Assembly (NCBI GenBank): GCA_017620255.1 | Contig: JAFZQU010000028.1 | Span: 1-64,000, forward strand | Source of the DNA: Lachnospiraceae bacterium | GTDB taxonomy: Bacteria > Bacillota > Clostridia > Lachnospirales > Lachnospiraceae | DNA: 64,000 nt | Reading direction: 5' to 3' | Shown: one piece after another, positions 51,755 to 60,648 of the stretch | How the letters are laid out: each line of letters starts with the position of its first letter | How positions within the stretch are numbered: the first letter of the stretch is position 1 | Program-made: the position numbers and the translations under genes | Notes under the pieces: model-generated | The model's input: only the letters and a program-made list of their open reading frames with translations | The model's database searches: none | Told to the model about the DNA's origin: nothing

Positions 51755-52245
51755 CCTATTCTCTGGATGCGGAATATACAACGGGTCTTGATTTTGACTA
51801 TGAAGCATTATACCGGAAGACCGTGGATGCAACGCTTGCATGCCTTCAGTGTCCCTATGATGCAAGTGTCAGCCTGCTGATCACGGATGACGAGGGGATC
51901 CGCGAGATCAACCGTGATACAAGGGAACTTGACAGTGCAACGGATGTGCTTTCTTTTCCGATGAATACTTTTGAGGTGCCCGGAGATTTTTCACATCTGG
52001 AAGAAACAGAGGATGCATTTGATCCGGATACGGGCGAACTCCTGCTTGGGGACATCGTTCTTTCGGCAGAACATGTTGTAAAGCAGGCGGCGGAATACGG
52101 GCATTCTCTGCAGAGAGAATATGCTTTTCTAATCACACATAGTATGCTACACTTAACGGGGTTTGACCATATGGAAGAATCCGACAGGAACCGCATGGAA
52201 GAGGAACAGAGATCGATCATGCAGACCCTTCGGATCTTAAGATAG
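51751..52245 (+). CDS. ybeY: endoribonuclease YbeY
   Basis: This 164-residue metalloprotein is a single-strand endoribonuclease needed for 16S rRNA 3' maturation and ribosome quality control. The zinc-binding motif HSMLHLTGFDH near residue 130 provides three histidines. STDVLSFP-type sequence (ATDVLSFPM) near residue 67 is conserved. Translation is coupled to phoH through ATGA. Era and cdd, often next, are absent; a flippase gene follows after 8 bases. Confidence 0.96.
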   Translation: MTYSLDAEYTTGLDFDYEALYRKTVDATLACLQCPYDASVSLLITDDEGIREINRDTRELDSATDVLSFPMNTFEVPGDFSHLEETEDAFDPDTGELLLGDIVLSAEHVVKQAAEYGHSLQREYAFLITHSMLHLTGFDHMEESDRNRMEEEQRSIMQTLRILR

Positions 52246-52253
52246 GAACATGA

Positions 52254-53900
52254 ATGTCTGCACAGGAACGTAAAGGATCCAATTTTATCATTCAGGGCGG
52301 TATTCTCGCGATTACCGGCATAATATCGAGGCTCATTGGCCTGCTTTACCGTATGCCCCTGCAGAGGACGATCGGTGACGCGGGAATGGGCTATTATTCT
52401 GCTGCTTTTCAGATCTATTCGATCATGCTGATCATTTCATCCTACAGTCTGCCCACGGCAGTATCCAAACTGGTCGCATCGAGGATCGCCAGGGGACATT
52501 ACAGGAACGCGCGCAAACTTTACCGCGGATCGCTGATGTTCGCGCTGCTCTCCGGCGGTGCAACAGGCCTGATCGTGTTATTCGGCGCGGATTCTCTGGC
52601 AGGGACAGTTATGCGCCTGGATAAAAGTGCGATCGCCCTGCGCGTACTGGCACCGACGCTTCTGATCGTTGCCCTCATGGGCGTGATCCGGGGATATTTT
52701 CAGGGGCTTGGTTCCATGATGCCGACAGCCATATCCCAGCTCGTGGAGCAGATCATCAATGCGGTCGTCAGCGTGGTCGCTGCGATCATGCTGTTTTCCT
52801 ACGGGGAAAAGGTGGGTGCGCTTTTGCATGATACGGAATATGCATCCGCATACGGCGCCGCGGGCGGTACGCTCGGTACCGGGGCAGGAGCGCTGGCAGG
52901 ACTGCTGATCCTCATCGTCATGCTTATTTCGCATAACAGGTCCATGCACAGGAATGTTGTGCAGGATCCCGTCAGACATACAGAGGAATACGGAAAGATC
53001 TTCCGTGTCCTGATCTTAACCATTTTACCGATCATACTGAGCACCACGATCTATAACATCAGCGATACGCTGGATCAGGGTGTCTTTAACTATATCATGG
53101 ACCATAAGAACATGAGTGCGCAAAAAGCGGAACTTTGGGGGATCTTCTCCACCAAGTACCGGGTTCTGACCAATGTTCCGATCGCTTTGTCCAATGCGCT
53201 TTCCGCTTCCATGATGCCGACACTCACGGCTTCCGTTGAACGCGGCGAGCACAGGATCGCAAGGCATAAAGTTGCGCTTGCCATCCGTTTTGCGATGATC
53301 CTTTCCATTCCCTGTGCCGTTGGTCTGGCAGTACTCGGACGGCCGATCATCGCAACGCTCTTTAAGGGGGAAGTGGATCTGCCGGCCAGACTTCTCATGT
53401 TCGGTTCCGTATCCGTTGTATTTTTCTCACTGTCCACGTTGTCAAACGGCGTTCTGCAGGGTATTGACAAGATGCGGATCCCTGTACGCAACGCATTTAT
53501 CGCACTGATCGTCCATCTCGGTATCCTGTATCTGACGCTCGAGGTGTTCAACTGGAAACTGTACGGCGTGGTCGTCTCCACGATCATGTTCGGACTGCTC
53601 ATGTGTATCTTTAACTGGCTGAGCATCCGCAAGCATCTTGAATACAAACAGGAGATCATCCGTACGTTTGTGATCCCGCTCATCGCCGCCCTGATCATGG
53701 GTGTCGTTGTATTTGGAATGTACCATCTGATGACAAAATTCATGTCGATGCGGATCGCGCTTCTGGTCGGGATCGTTGTCGGTGCTCTGGTTTATTTCGT
53801 CTTACTGATCAAACTGAAAGGTGTGCGTGAAAATGAGATCCGCAGTTTCCCGGGCGGTGATTTCCTGGCCCGGCTTGCGATCAACATGCATCTTCTGTGA
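52254..53900 (+). CDS. polysaccharide/lipid II flippase of the MurJ/SpoVB type
   Basis: This 548-residue polytopic protein of the MOP superfamily has about 14 membrane helices. It starts with a short hydrophilic N-terminus, then FIIQGGILAITGIISRLIGLLYR, the pattern shared by SpoVB and YtgP-like flippases. Basic residues in the first helix (ISRLIGLLYR) match the lipid-head-group-binding arginines of MurJ relatives. With mraY, uppP and ftsW in the window, lipid II is the natural cargo, but wall teichoic or exopolysaccharide units are possible. No sporulation gene is next to it. ATG 52254 has GATAGGAAC upstream. Confidence 0.9.
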   Translation: MSAQERKGSNFIIQGGILAITGIISRLIGLLYRMPLQRTIGDAGMGYYSAAFQIYSIMLIISSYSLPTAVSKLVASRIARGHYRNARKLYRGSLMFALLSGGATGLIVLFGADSLAGTVMRLDKSAIALRVLAPTLLIVALMGVIRGYFQGLGSMMPTAISQLVEQIINAVVSVVAAIMLFSYGEKVGALLHDTEYASAYGAAGGTLGTGAGALAGLLILIVMLISHNRSMHRNVVQDPVRHTEEYGKIFRVLILTILPIILSTTIYNISDTLDQGVFNYIMDHKNMSAQKAELWGIFSTKYRVLTNVPIALSNALSASMMPTLTASVERGEHRIARHKVALAIRFAMILSIPCAVGLAVLGRPIIATLFKGEVDLPARLLMFGSVSVVFFSLSTLSNGVLQGIDKMRIPVRNAFIALIVHLGILYLTLEVFNWKLYGVVVSTIMFGLLMCIFNWLSIRKHLEYKQEIIRTFVIPLIAALIMGVVVFGMYHLMTKFMSMRIALLVGIVVGALVYFVLLIKLKGVRENEIRSFPGGDFLARLAINMHLL

Positions 53901-53908
53901 GGGATTCC

Positions 53909-55135
53909 ATGAAAGTCATTGTGATAGGCGGGGGCGCTTCCGGTATGGCGGCGGCCCTTTGTGCAGGCAGGGACGGACATGACGTAACTGTTCTGGAACA
54001 AAACGACAGAGTCGGCAGAAAACTGCTTGCTACCGGTAACGGCCGTTGTAACTTAAGCAACGCCGATCTTTCCCTGTCCCATTATCACGGATTGAAGGAC
54101 TCTGATAAGTCGCGCGCGTTTGCCGGTTCCGTGTTTGAACGTTTTGACGGAGCGGAGGTCCTGTCTTTTTTCCATGATCTCGGCCTTAACACCAAAAACA
54201 GGGACGGATATATCTATCCTGCCAGTGAACAGGCATCGGCCGTTCTCGATGTCCTCCGGTTTGCGATGGAAAACGAAGGGATCAGGGTATGCTGCAACCA
54301 TGCGGTGACAGGCCTCACTAAGACCGCTGACGGTTTCAGTGTGCATACGTCCGAAGGCGACAGAAAAGCCGACGCCGTGATCTTATCCTGCGGCTCAAAG
54401 GCATGGATCAAAAAGGGGGATAAGGACGGTTATGATCTGGCTGCATCTATGGGACACAGTATCATCGGACCCGTCCCTGCACTGACGGCACTTGTCAGTG
54501 ATGAAAAGATCTTTAAACCGCTTGCCGGTATCCGGATCCGCGGAAAGATCACGCTATATACAAAGAAGCAGGATACGGTTTCCGCATCCGACACAGGAGA
54601 ACTGCAGTTTACATCCTACGGGATCTCCGGGATCCCGACAATGCAGGTCAGTCACGTCGCTGCAAAAGCGTTTCTTGCAAAGGAAAGCGTATATGCCGTC
54701 CTCGACCTTCTCCCGGATGTTTCCCGTGAAGAATGCCTGCAGGAACTGGAAGAAAGATGCGGTAAGACCGGTTACAAGAGCGCGGATCAGTTTCTGATCG
54801 GCTGGTTTCATAAAAATCTCGGCCTGCATTTTATGAAGCAGGCAGGGATCCCGCTACAGAAACAGGCGTCTGATCTTGACAGGGAAGAACTGAAACGCCT
54901 GATAGAAGCGATCAAATGTATGCGCATACCCGTTCACCAGACAAGATCCTTTGCGGATGCGCAGGTCTGTGCCGGCGGGGTGCCGGTTGACGAAGTCCTG
55001 CCAACCCTGGAATCCGGTAAATGCAGGAACCTCTTTCTGACAGGCGAGATCCTGGATGTACATGGGGACTGCGGCGGTTATAATCTGCAATGGGCCTTCA
55101 GTTCGGGCCTGCTTGCGGGAATGCTTGGCAAATGA
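53909..55135 (+). CDS. HI0933/BaiN-like FAD-dependent oxidoreductase
   Basis: This 408-residue flavoprotein has an N-terminal FAD-binding GGGASGMAAA motif near residue 8, the family-specific GRKLLATGNGRCNLSNAD near residue 40, and the C-terminal GEILDVHGDCGGYNLQWAFSSG motif. The family includes YhiN/HI0933 and BaiN; biochemical roles proposed include aminoacetone oxidase and bile-acid-related reductase, neither of which can be assigned here. ATG 53909 follows GGGATTCC 8 bases after the flippase stop. It overlaps the next flavoprotein by 4 bases. Confidence 0.9.
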   Translation: MKVIVIGGGASGMAAALCAGRDGHDVTVLEQNDRVGRKLLATGNGRCNLSNADLSLSHYHGLKDSDKSRAFAGSVFERFDGAEVLSFFHDLGLNTKNRDGYIYPASEQASAVLDVLRFAMENEGIRVCCNHAVTGLTKTADGFSVHTSEGDRKADAVILSCGSKAWIKKGDKDGYDLAASMGHSIIGPVPALTALVSDEKIFKPLAGIRIRGKITLYTKKQDTVSASDTGELQFTSYGISGIPTMQVSHVAAKAFLAKESVYAVLDLLPDVSREECLQELEERCGKTGYKSADQFLIGWFHKNLGLHFMKQAGIPLQKQASDLDREELKRLIEAIKCMRIPVHQTRSFADAQVCAGGVPVDEVLPTLESGKCRNLFLTGEILDVHGDCGGYNLQWAFSSGLLAGMLGK

Positions 55136-56787
55136 GTGAAATGATCAGGATAGAACAGTTAAAATTGCCGCTAAATCATGATAAGACGGCTCTGGAAACA
55201 AAGATCAGGAAGACGATCGGGTGGAAAGCGGACAGGGAACTTCCGGCATACAGCATCAGAAGACGTTCCCTGGATGCCAGAAACAAGCCGGATCTGTACT
55301 ATGTCTATACCATAGACCTCTTCTGTGAGACGGATGCCCTGCCTCACATGCGCAAACCCAAAGGCGCGGCAAAGATCACGGCAGTTAAAGAGAAGACCTA
55401 TGAACTGCCTATGAAACCAGTCACGAAGCGACCCTACAGGCCCATCGTGACCGGAAGCGGGCCTGCAGGCCTCTTTTGTGCGTATCTTCTTGCACAGGCG
55501 GGGCTGGCGCCCGTGATCGTGGAACGCGGCGAGGATGTGACGCATAGAAGTGAACGCGTAGAAGCATTCTTCCTGGGCGACCGAAAACTGCACACGGAAT
55601 CCAACGTGTCATTCGGGGAAGGCGGAGCAGGTACTTTCTCCGACGGGAAACTGAATACGCTGGTCAATGACAAGTACGGCAGGAACCGGTATGTACTGGA
55701 ATCATTTGTCAGATTCGGCGCACCGGAGGAGATCGCTTATGATGCCAAACCGCATCTGGGTACGGATGTGCTTAGAACCATTCTTACCAATATGCGGGAG
55801 GAGATCGTTTCACTTGGCGGTACCTATGTCTTTGGCATGAAACTCGAAGACATCGTACAAAGCAAAGACAGACTGTATTCCCTGACTTTCCGGGAGACAT
55901 TTCCGGAACATGAACTTCCGGAAACATTTGAAAAACAGGCGGATGGAACATATACCTGCATGACGGATACGCTTGTTCTTGCGATCGGACACTCCGCAAG
56001 AGACACTTTTCAAATGCTCTATGAGCACGGATTGTCCATGGAACAGAAGAATTTCGCCGTGGGACTCAGGATCGAACATGCGCAGAAAACGATCAATGAA
56101 AATCAGCTTGGCAAAGCAGAGACAGACCCTCCCATCGCAGCGGATTATAAACTGGTCAGACACTGTGCAAACGGAAGGAGTGTCTATTCGTTCTGTATGT
56201 GTCCCGGCGGCTTCGTGGTCAATGCTTCGTCTGAAGAGGGCCGTATTGCCGTTAACGGAATGAGTTACAGTAAACGGGACGGTGAAAACGCAAATTCTGC
56301 CCTGATCGTTTCCGTCGGAAGCGAAGATTTCGGTTCGGATCATGTACTGGCGGGACTCCGTTTTCAGCAGAAACTGGAAGAAAAAGCTTTTTCGATCGGC
56401 GAAGGTGAGGTTCCCATACAACGCTACGGTGATTTTGCCGAGGGAAAGATCTCGCAGCAGACCGGAAAGATCAGGCCGTGCTTAAAAGGCAGATACAGAT
56501 TTGCAAACCTTAAGGAACTGTTTACGGACGAGATCAACGAGGCACTCGTGGAAGCGATCGGTGCATTTGGAATAAAGATCAAAGGATTTGACGATCCGGA
56601 TGCGGTCTTGTCGGGCGTTGAGAGCCGCACGTCATCTCCGGTCAGGATCTTAAGGAATGAACAGTTCCAGTGTAATTTCAAGGGCATCTATCCCTGCGGG
56701 GAGGGAGCCGGATACGCCGGAGGTATCATGAGTGCAGCCATGGACGGAATGAAGGTCGCCGAGGCGATCATAAACAATGAAGGGTGA
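55132..56787 (+). CDS. uncharacterised FAD-dependent dehydrogenase (COG2509 type)
   Basis: This 551-residue protein has an N-terminal region of about 90 residues (a ferredoxin-like fold is expected, starting MIRIEQLKLPLNH), then an FAD-binding GSGPAGLFCAYLLAQAG motif near residue 108, the family motif SFGEGGAGTFSDGKLNT near residue 163, and a C-terminal GEGAGYAGGIMSAAMDGMKVAEA motif. The enzyme reaction is unknown. ATG 55132 overlaps the upstream stop (ATGA); ATG 55141 is an alternative. Two unrelated flavoproteins in tandem suggest a shared, perhaps redox or cofactor, process. Confidence 0.9.
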   Translation: MSEMIRIEQLKLPLNHDKTALETKIRKTIGWKADRELPAYSIRRRSLDARNKPDLYYVYTIDLFCETDALPHMRKPKGAAKITAVKEKTYELPMKPVTKRPYRPIVTGSGPAGLFCAYLLAQAGLAPVIVERGEDVTHRSERVEAFFLGDRKLHTESNVSFGEGGAGTFSDGKLNTLVNDKYGRNRYVLESFVRFGAPEEIAYDAKPHLGTDVLRTILTNMREEIVSLGGTYVFGMKLEDIVQSKDRLYSLTFRETFPEHELPETFEKQADGTYTCMTDTLVLAIGHSARDTFQMLYEHGLSMEQKNFAVGLRIEHAQKTINENQLGKAETDPPIAADYKLVRHCANGRSVYSFCMCPGGFVVNASSEEGRIAVNGMSYSKRDGENANSALIVSVGSEDFGSDHVLAGLRFQQKLEEKAFSIGEGEVPIQRYGDFAEGKISQQTGKIRPCLKGRYRFANLKELFTDEINEALVEAIGAFGIKIKGFDDPDAVLSGVESRTSSPVRILRNEQFQCNFKGIYPCGEGAGYAGGIMSAAMDGMKVAEAIINNEG

Positions 56788-56791
56788 TATC

Positions 56792-57661
56792 ATGCAGAAA
56801 ACAGATGAACAGCTGTTACGTCAAAAACTGAAAGAGCACAAACGGATCGTGGTCAAGATCGGTTCTTCAAGCCTGCATCACATGTCGACAGGGGAACTGA
56901 ACCTGACCAAGATGGAGCGTCTCGTGCGGGAACTCTGCGAACTGCGCAACCAGGGCAAGGAAGTGATCCTTGTTTCTTCCGGTGCGATCGCAGTCGGAAA
57001 GAAGACGATCAACCTTTCCCCGGCGGATAACGAGATACCGCTCAAACAGGCCTGTGCCGCGATCGGACAGGCAAAACTCATGATGATCTATGAAAGACTG
57101 TTTGCCGAATATAACCATCTGACCGCACAGATCTTAATGACCAAGCATACGATCGTGGATCAGATCAACAGAACAAACGCACAGAACACATTTACGCAGT
57201 TACTGAAGCTCGGCGTGATCCCGGTCGTAAATGAAAACGATACGGTAGCGGTCCATGAAGTGGAAGATACGATCGGTGACAATGATTTTCTTTCCGCTGT
57301 TGTATGCGCGCTCGTGAAAGCGGATCTTCTGATCCTGCTTTCGGATATTGACGGCCTCTATACGGACGATCCCAGAGCAAACAAGAATGCGAGATTCATA
57401 GAGGTAGTGGAGCATCTGGATGAGGAACTGATGCAGATGGGAAAAGAAACCACCGGCAGCAGCGTCGGAACGGGCGGTATGAGCGCCAAACTGCACGCTG
57501 CCACGATCGCCGTGAATTCCGGCGCGGATATGGTGATCGCGAACGGAAAGGACGTATCCGTCATTCATAAGATCATGGAAGGCAGAAAGTACGGAACGCT
57601 CTTTGTTGGCAAGCGGGACGAGGAATTCAAGATCGCGGATTACATTATCGGCAACAGCTGA
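56792..57661 (+). CDS. proB: glutamate 5-kinase without PUA domain
   Basis: This 289-residue amino-acid kinase phosphorylates glutamate in the first step of proline synthesis. Motifs include VVKIGSSSL near residue 20, VSSGAIAVG near residue 58, VNENDTV near residue 147 and GTGGMSAKLHAA near residue 226. E. coli ProB is about 367 residues because of a C-terminal PUA domain; this protein ends right after the kinase fold. proA, normally the next gene, is absent and a folate enzyme follows. AAGGGTGAT precedes ATG 56792; ATG 56777 is less likely. Confidence 0.94.
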   Translation: MQKTDEQLLRQKLKEHKRIVVKIGSSSLHHMSTGELNLTKMERLVRELCELRNQGKEVILVSSGAIAVGKKTINLSPADNEIPLKQACAAIGQAKLMMIYERLFAEYNHLTAQILMTKHTIVDQINRTNAQNTFTQLLKLGVIPVVNENDTVAVHEVEDTIGDNDFLSAVVCALVKADLLILLSDIDGLYTDDPRANKNARFIEVVEHLDEELMQMGKETTGSSVGTGGMSAKLHAATIAVNSGADMVIANGKDVSVIHKIMEGRKYGTLFVGKRDEEFKIADYIIGNS

Positions 57662-57677
57662 ACGGGCGGAGATCGGG

Positions 57678-58238
57678 ATGGATAAAGCGCAGATCAGAAA
57701 GCAGATACTTGCAGTAAGAAACGCAATGGATGAAACGGCATGCATGGAAAAGAGCGCAAAGATATTAAAGACGCTGTATATCCAGGATGCCTTTTTGCGT
57801 GCCTGGAAAGTCGGCCTTTATGCATCAACCGCGCATGAAGTCATCACATATCCGCTGATCGGCAGGGCACAGATCCTCGACAAAGGTGTTTCCTTTCCGT
57901 ATATCACATCCGCAAAAGATAAGGAAATGGTCTTTAAGTATGCTTTGAAAACCAGTGACTTAAAGAGCGGTCCGTTAGGGATCCTGCAGCCGGATGAAAA
58001 AGCCACCGTCATGGAAAAGCCGGATGTGATCATCCTGCCGCTCGTGGCTTTTGATGAGAAGAACAACCGGATCGGACACGGCGGCGGTTTTTATGATAAG
58101 TATCTTGCAGCGCATAAGGACTGCTTTTCGATCGCCCTTGCGTTTGAGTGCCAGAAAACGGAATGCATTGAACCCGATCCCTGGGATATCAGACCGGATA
58201 TGATCATTACGGAAGAAAAGATATATGAACGGAATTGA
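57678..58238 (+). CDS. 5-formyltetrahydrofolate cyclo-ligase
   Basis: This 186-residue enzyme converts 5-formyl-THF to 5,10-methenyl-THF with ATP. It shows the N-terminal MDKAQIRKQILAVRNAM helix, a PLVAFDEKNNRIGHGGGFYDKYL motif near residue 125 that contains the phosphate-binding glycine run, and a C-terminal aspartate-rich end. ATG 57678 follows GGAGATCGGG. Its end overlaps miaB by 14 bases, so the two are coupled. Confidence 0.94.
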   Translation: MDKAQIRKQILAVRNAMDETACMEKSAKILKTLYIQDAFLRAWKVGLYASTAHEVITYPLIGRAQILDKGVSFPYITSAKDKEMVFKYALKTSDLKSGPLGILQPDEKATVMEKPDVIILPLVAFDEKNNRIGHGGGFYDKYLAAHKDCFSIALAFECQKTECIEPDPWDIRPDMIITEEKIYERN

Positions 58239-59655
58239 AGAACAGATCCCGGTCACGGAACCGGAACGGCAAAATCATTATATGCAAAAAACCGCAGCGC
58301 TGGTGGCTGAACTGTCTGCAAAACGCGGGAGAAAACTGACGTGTTACATTGCCACCTTCGGCTGTCAGATGAACGCGAGGGATTCGGAAAAACTGCTCGG
58401 GATCCTGAAAGCGGCCGGCTATGTGGAGACAGACGATGAAAGAAACGCGGACCTTGTGCTGATGAATACCTGCACGGTCAGGGACAACGCCAACCAGCGT
58501 GTGTACGGAAGGCTTGGTGTCCTGAAGGGATACAAAAAAGAAAATCCCGATATGCGCATCATTCTTTGCGGCTGTATGATGCAGGAGCCGGAAGTGATCG
58601 AAAAGATCAAGAAGAGCTACCCGCATGTGGATCTGATCTTTGGTACGCACAATATCTATATGCTTGCGGAACTGCTCTATACGCAGCTAAAAGAAGGAAA
58701 ACAGGTCATATCGGTAAAGAGCGAAGCCGAGCGTATCGTGGAAGACATTCCGGCCGAGCGCAAATATGCATTCAAATCAGGCGTGAACATCATGTTCGGC
58801 TGCGATAATTTCTGCAGCTACTGTATCGTACCGTATGTGCGCGGCAGGGAACGCTCGCGCGAAATGAATGAGATCCTCGACGAAGTCAAAAGACTTGCGG
58901 ATTCGGGAGTAAAAGAAGTGATGCTGCTTGGGCAGAATGTAAATTCCTACGGGAAGAACTGCCTTCAGAAAACATCTTTTGCAAGACTGTTATCCGAAGT
59001 CGAAAAGATAGACGGTATCCGCAGGATCCGCTTTATGACACCGCATCCGAAGGATCTGAACGAGGATGTGATCGATATCATGCGCGCTTCAAAAAAGATC
59101 TGTCATCATCTGCATCTGCCGCTGCAGTCGGGCAGTACGCGGATCTTAAAACTGATGAACCGGCATTATACCAAAGAGCAGTATATCGATCTGGCGCTGC
59201 ATGTCAGGGAAAGGATCCCGGACATTGCGATCACGACAGACATCATCGTCGGGTTCCCGACGGAAACCGTGCAGGATATTGACGATACGCTGGATGTGAT
59301 AAAAAGAGTCGAATTTGACAATGCGTTTACGTTTGAATATTCCAAGAGAACGGGTACACCTGCGGCTTCCATGGAGGGGCAGGTAACGGAAGCATTTGTA
59401 AAAGAACAGTTTGCAAGGGTTCTGGATCTGGTACAGACCTGCTCCAAGAAACGTGCCGTACTGGTTCAGGGACAGACGATGGAGGCGCTGACAGAAGAGG
59501 TCAATGAACATGATCCGTCCCTTTTGACCGGCCGCCTGTCCAACAATCTTCTGGTGCATTTCCCGGCAGATCCGTCCCTGATCGGAGAGATCGTAAAGGT
59601 GGAACTGACGGAGTGCAGGGGATTTTATTATCTGGGCCGTCTTGTTCAGTCCTGA
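58225..59655 (+). CDS. miaB: tRNA-2-methylthio-N6-dimethylallyladenosine synthase MiaB
   Basis: This 476-residue radical-SAM methylthiotransferase acts on i6A37 of tRNA. The N-terminal UPF0004 domain has TFGCQMNARDSEK near residue 47 with further cluster cysteines (NTCTVRDNA, CGCMMQ). The radical-SAM cluster motif CDNFCSYC is near residue 193, followed by VPYVRGRERSR, and a TRAM domain ends the protein (about 405-476). ATG 58225 lies within the upstream gene. miaA, which makes the i6A substrate, is not in the window. The 3' end overlaps the convergent LysR gene by 10 bases. Confidence 0.97.
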   Translation: MNGIEEQIPVTEPERQNHYMQKTAALVAELSAKRGRKLTCYIATFGCQMNARDSEKLLGILKAAGYVETDDERNADLVLMNTCTVRDNANQRVYGRLGVLKGYKKENPDMRIILCGCMMQEPEVIEKIKKSYPHVDLIFGTHNIYMLAELLYTQLKEGKQVISVKSEAERIVEDIPAERKYAFKSGVNIMFGCDNFCSYCIVPYVRGRERSREMNEILDEVKRLADSGVKEVMLLGQNVNSYGKNCLQKTSFARLLSEVEKIDGIRRIRFMTPHPKDLNEDVIDIMRASKKICHHLHLPLQSGSTRILKLMNRHYTKEQYIDLALHVRERIPDIAITTDIIVGFPTETVQDIDDTLDVIKRVEFDNAFTFEYSKRTGTPAASMEGQVTEAFVKEQFARVLDLVQTCSKKRAVLVQGQTMEALTEEVNEHDPSLLTGRLSNNLLVHFPADPSLIGEIVKVELTECRGFYYLGRLVQS

Positions 59656-60551
59656 CCAAAGAGGCTGTTTTCTTTGATATATTCCACAAATGTCCTGCCT
59701 GCAACAGAAGGCATCGTCCCCTGCGGATAGATAAAGCCGATCGAACGTTTCGGGATCGGGTTTTTCAGCGGGATCCTGATCAGCTGTTTGCTGGCAAGTT
59801 CTTTTTTCACGAATTCCCGGATCACGCAGCCGACACCCAGACCGATCTTGGCAAACTCGATCAGAAGGTCTAAGGAAGTGGCTTCGATCACATGATCGAC
59901 TTTGACGTGATTCTGCCGGAAGTACTGATCGATATACTGACGCGTGATATTCTCCTTGTTCAGGAGAAGCAGCGTGGAGTTGGAGATGATATCATGTGTG
60001 CCCATTGCCTTGATATAGTCTTTGGTAGCCACAAAGATATCCTCGATCTCCGTTACCTGCAGATAGGAAAGATTCGCGTTTTCGATCTCGTTTTCACTGA
60101 CCATGCCGATCAGGCCGATATCGATCTTTTTATCGTTGATCAGTTTCAGGGTATCATAGGTGTTCTGGCATTCGATAGAGATCTGCACATTCGGATGCGT
60201 CATCATGAAACCCTGCAGATAGGGCAGGAGTACATATTTGCAAAGCGTGGTGGATGCGCCGAAACGGATCACGCCGCCGCCCGATAAGAGCAGGTTTTTC
60301 AAGTGTTCCTCGCCCTCGTCGATGCTTTCGAATGCGATCTTCACATGCGAATATAAGAGTTCCCCTTCCTGCGTCAGCGTGACACCTTTGGAACTTCTGA
60401 TGAAGAGCGGTGCACCGATGCCCGCTTCCAGACGGGAAATGGCCTTGGAAACGGCGGGCTGGGAAATGAACAGTTTTTTGGCGGCCGCGGAGATGTTTTT
60501 TTCTTCTGCCGCCACATAAAAGATCCTGTAAAGAGATAAATGATTTTCCAT
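59646..60551 (-). CDS. LysR-family transcriptional regulator divergent from leuCD
   Basis: This 301-residue regulator has an N-terminal winged helix-turn-helix (ISAAAKKLFISQPAVSKAISRLE, about residues 19-42 in two stretches) and a periplasmic-binding-protein-like effector domain (about 90-295). It is transcribed away from leuC with 97 bases between starts, the usual arrangement for a LysR protein controlling the divergent operon. An LTTR box TAACTTATAGTTA overlaps its own start codon. The effector may be a leucine-pathway metabolite such as 2-isopropylmalate, as for some LTTRs of leucine operons; this is inference. It is convergent with and overlaps miaB. Confidence 0.93.
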   Translation of the reverse strand: MENHLSLYRIFYVAAEEKNISAAAKKLFISQPAVSKAISRLEAGIGAPLFIRSSKGVTLTQEGELLYSHVKIAFESIDEGEEHLKNLLLSGGGVIRFGASTTLCKYVLLPYLQGFMMTHPNVQISIECQNTYDTLKLINDKKIDIGLIGMVSENEIENANLSYLQVTEIEDIFVATKDYIKAMGTHDIISNSTLLLLNKENITRQYIDQYFRQNHVKVDHVIEATSLDLLIEFAKIGLGVGCVIREFVKKELASKQLIRIPLKNPIPKRSIGFIYPQGTMPSVAGRTFVEYIKENSLFGQD

Positions 60552-60564
60552 AACTTATAGTTAT
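60550..60564. promoter_or_regulatory. LysR-type operator (T-N11-A)
   Basis: ATAACT-TAT-AGTTAT is a perfect inverted repeat and fits the T-N11-A rule for LysR-family binding. It covers the first bases of the LysR gene and lies about 23 bases upstream of the leuC -35, suggesting autorepression and activation of leuCD. Confidence 0.75.
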
Positions 60565-60586
60565 CCTCAATATAATTTTTATATAT

Positions 60587-60615
60587 TTCAATTATATTCG
60601 AAACGGTGCTATAAT
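60587..60615 (+). promoter_or_regulatory. promoter of leuCD
   Basis: TTCAAT (60587-60592), a weak -35, and perfect TATAAT (60610-60615) with a 17-base spacer. A weak -35 is usual for activator-dependent promoters, matching the upstream LysR box. Confidence 0.7.
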
Positions 60616-60648
60616 GCCATAAGAAAATGAGTATAAAGGAGATATATT

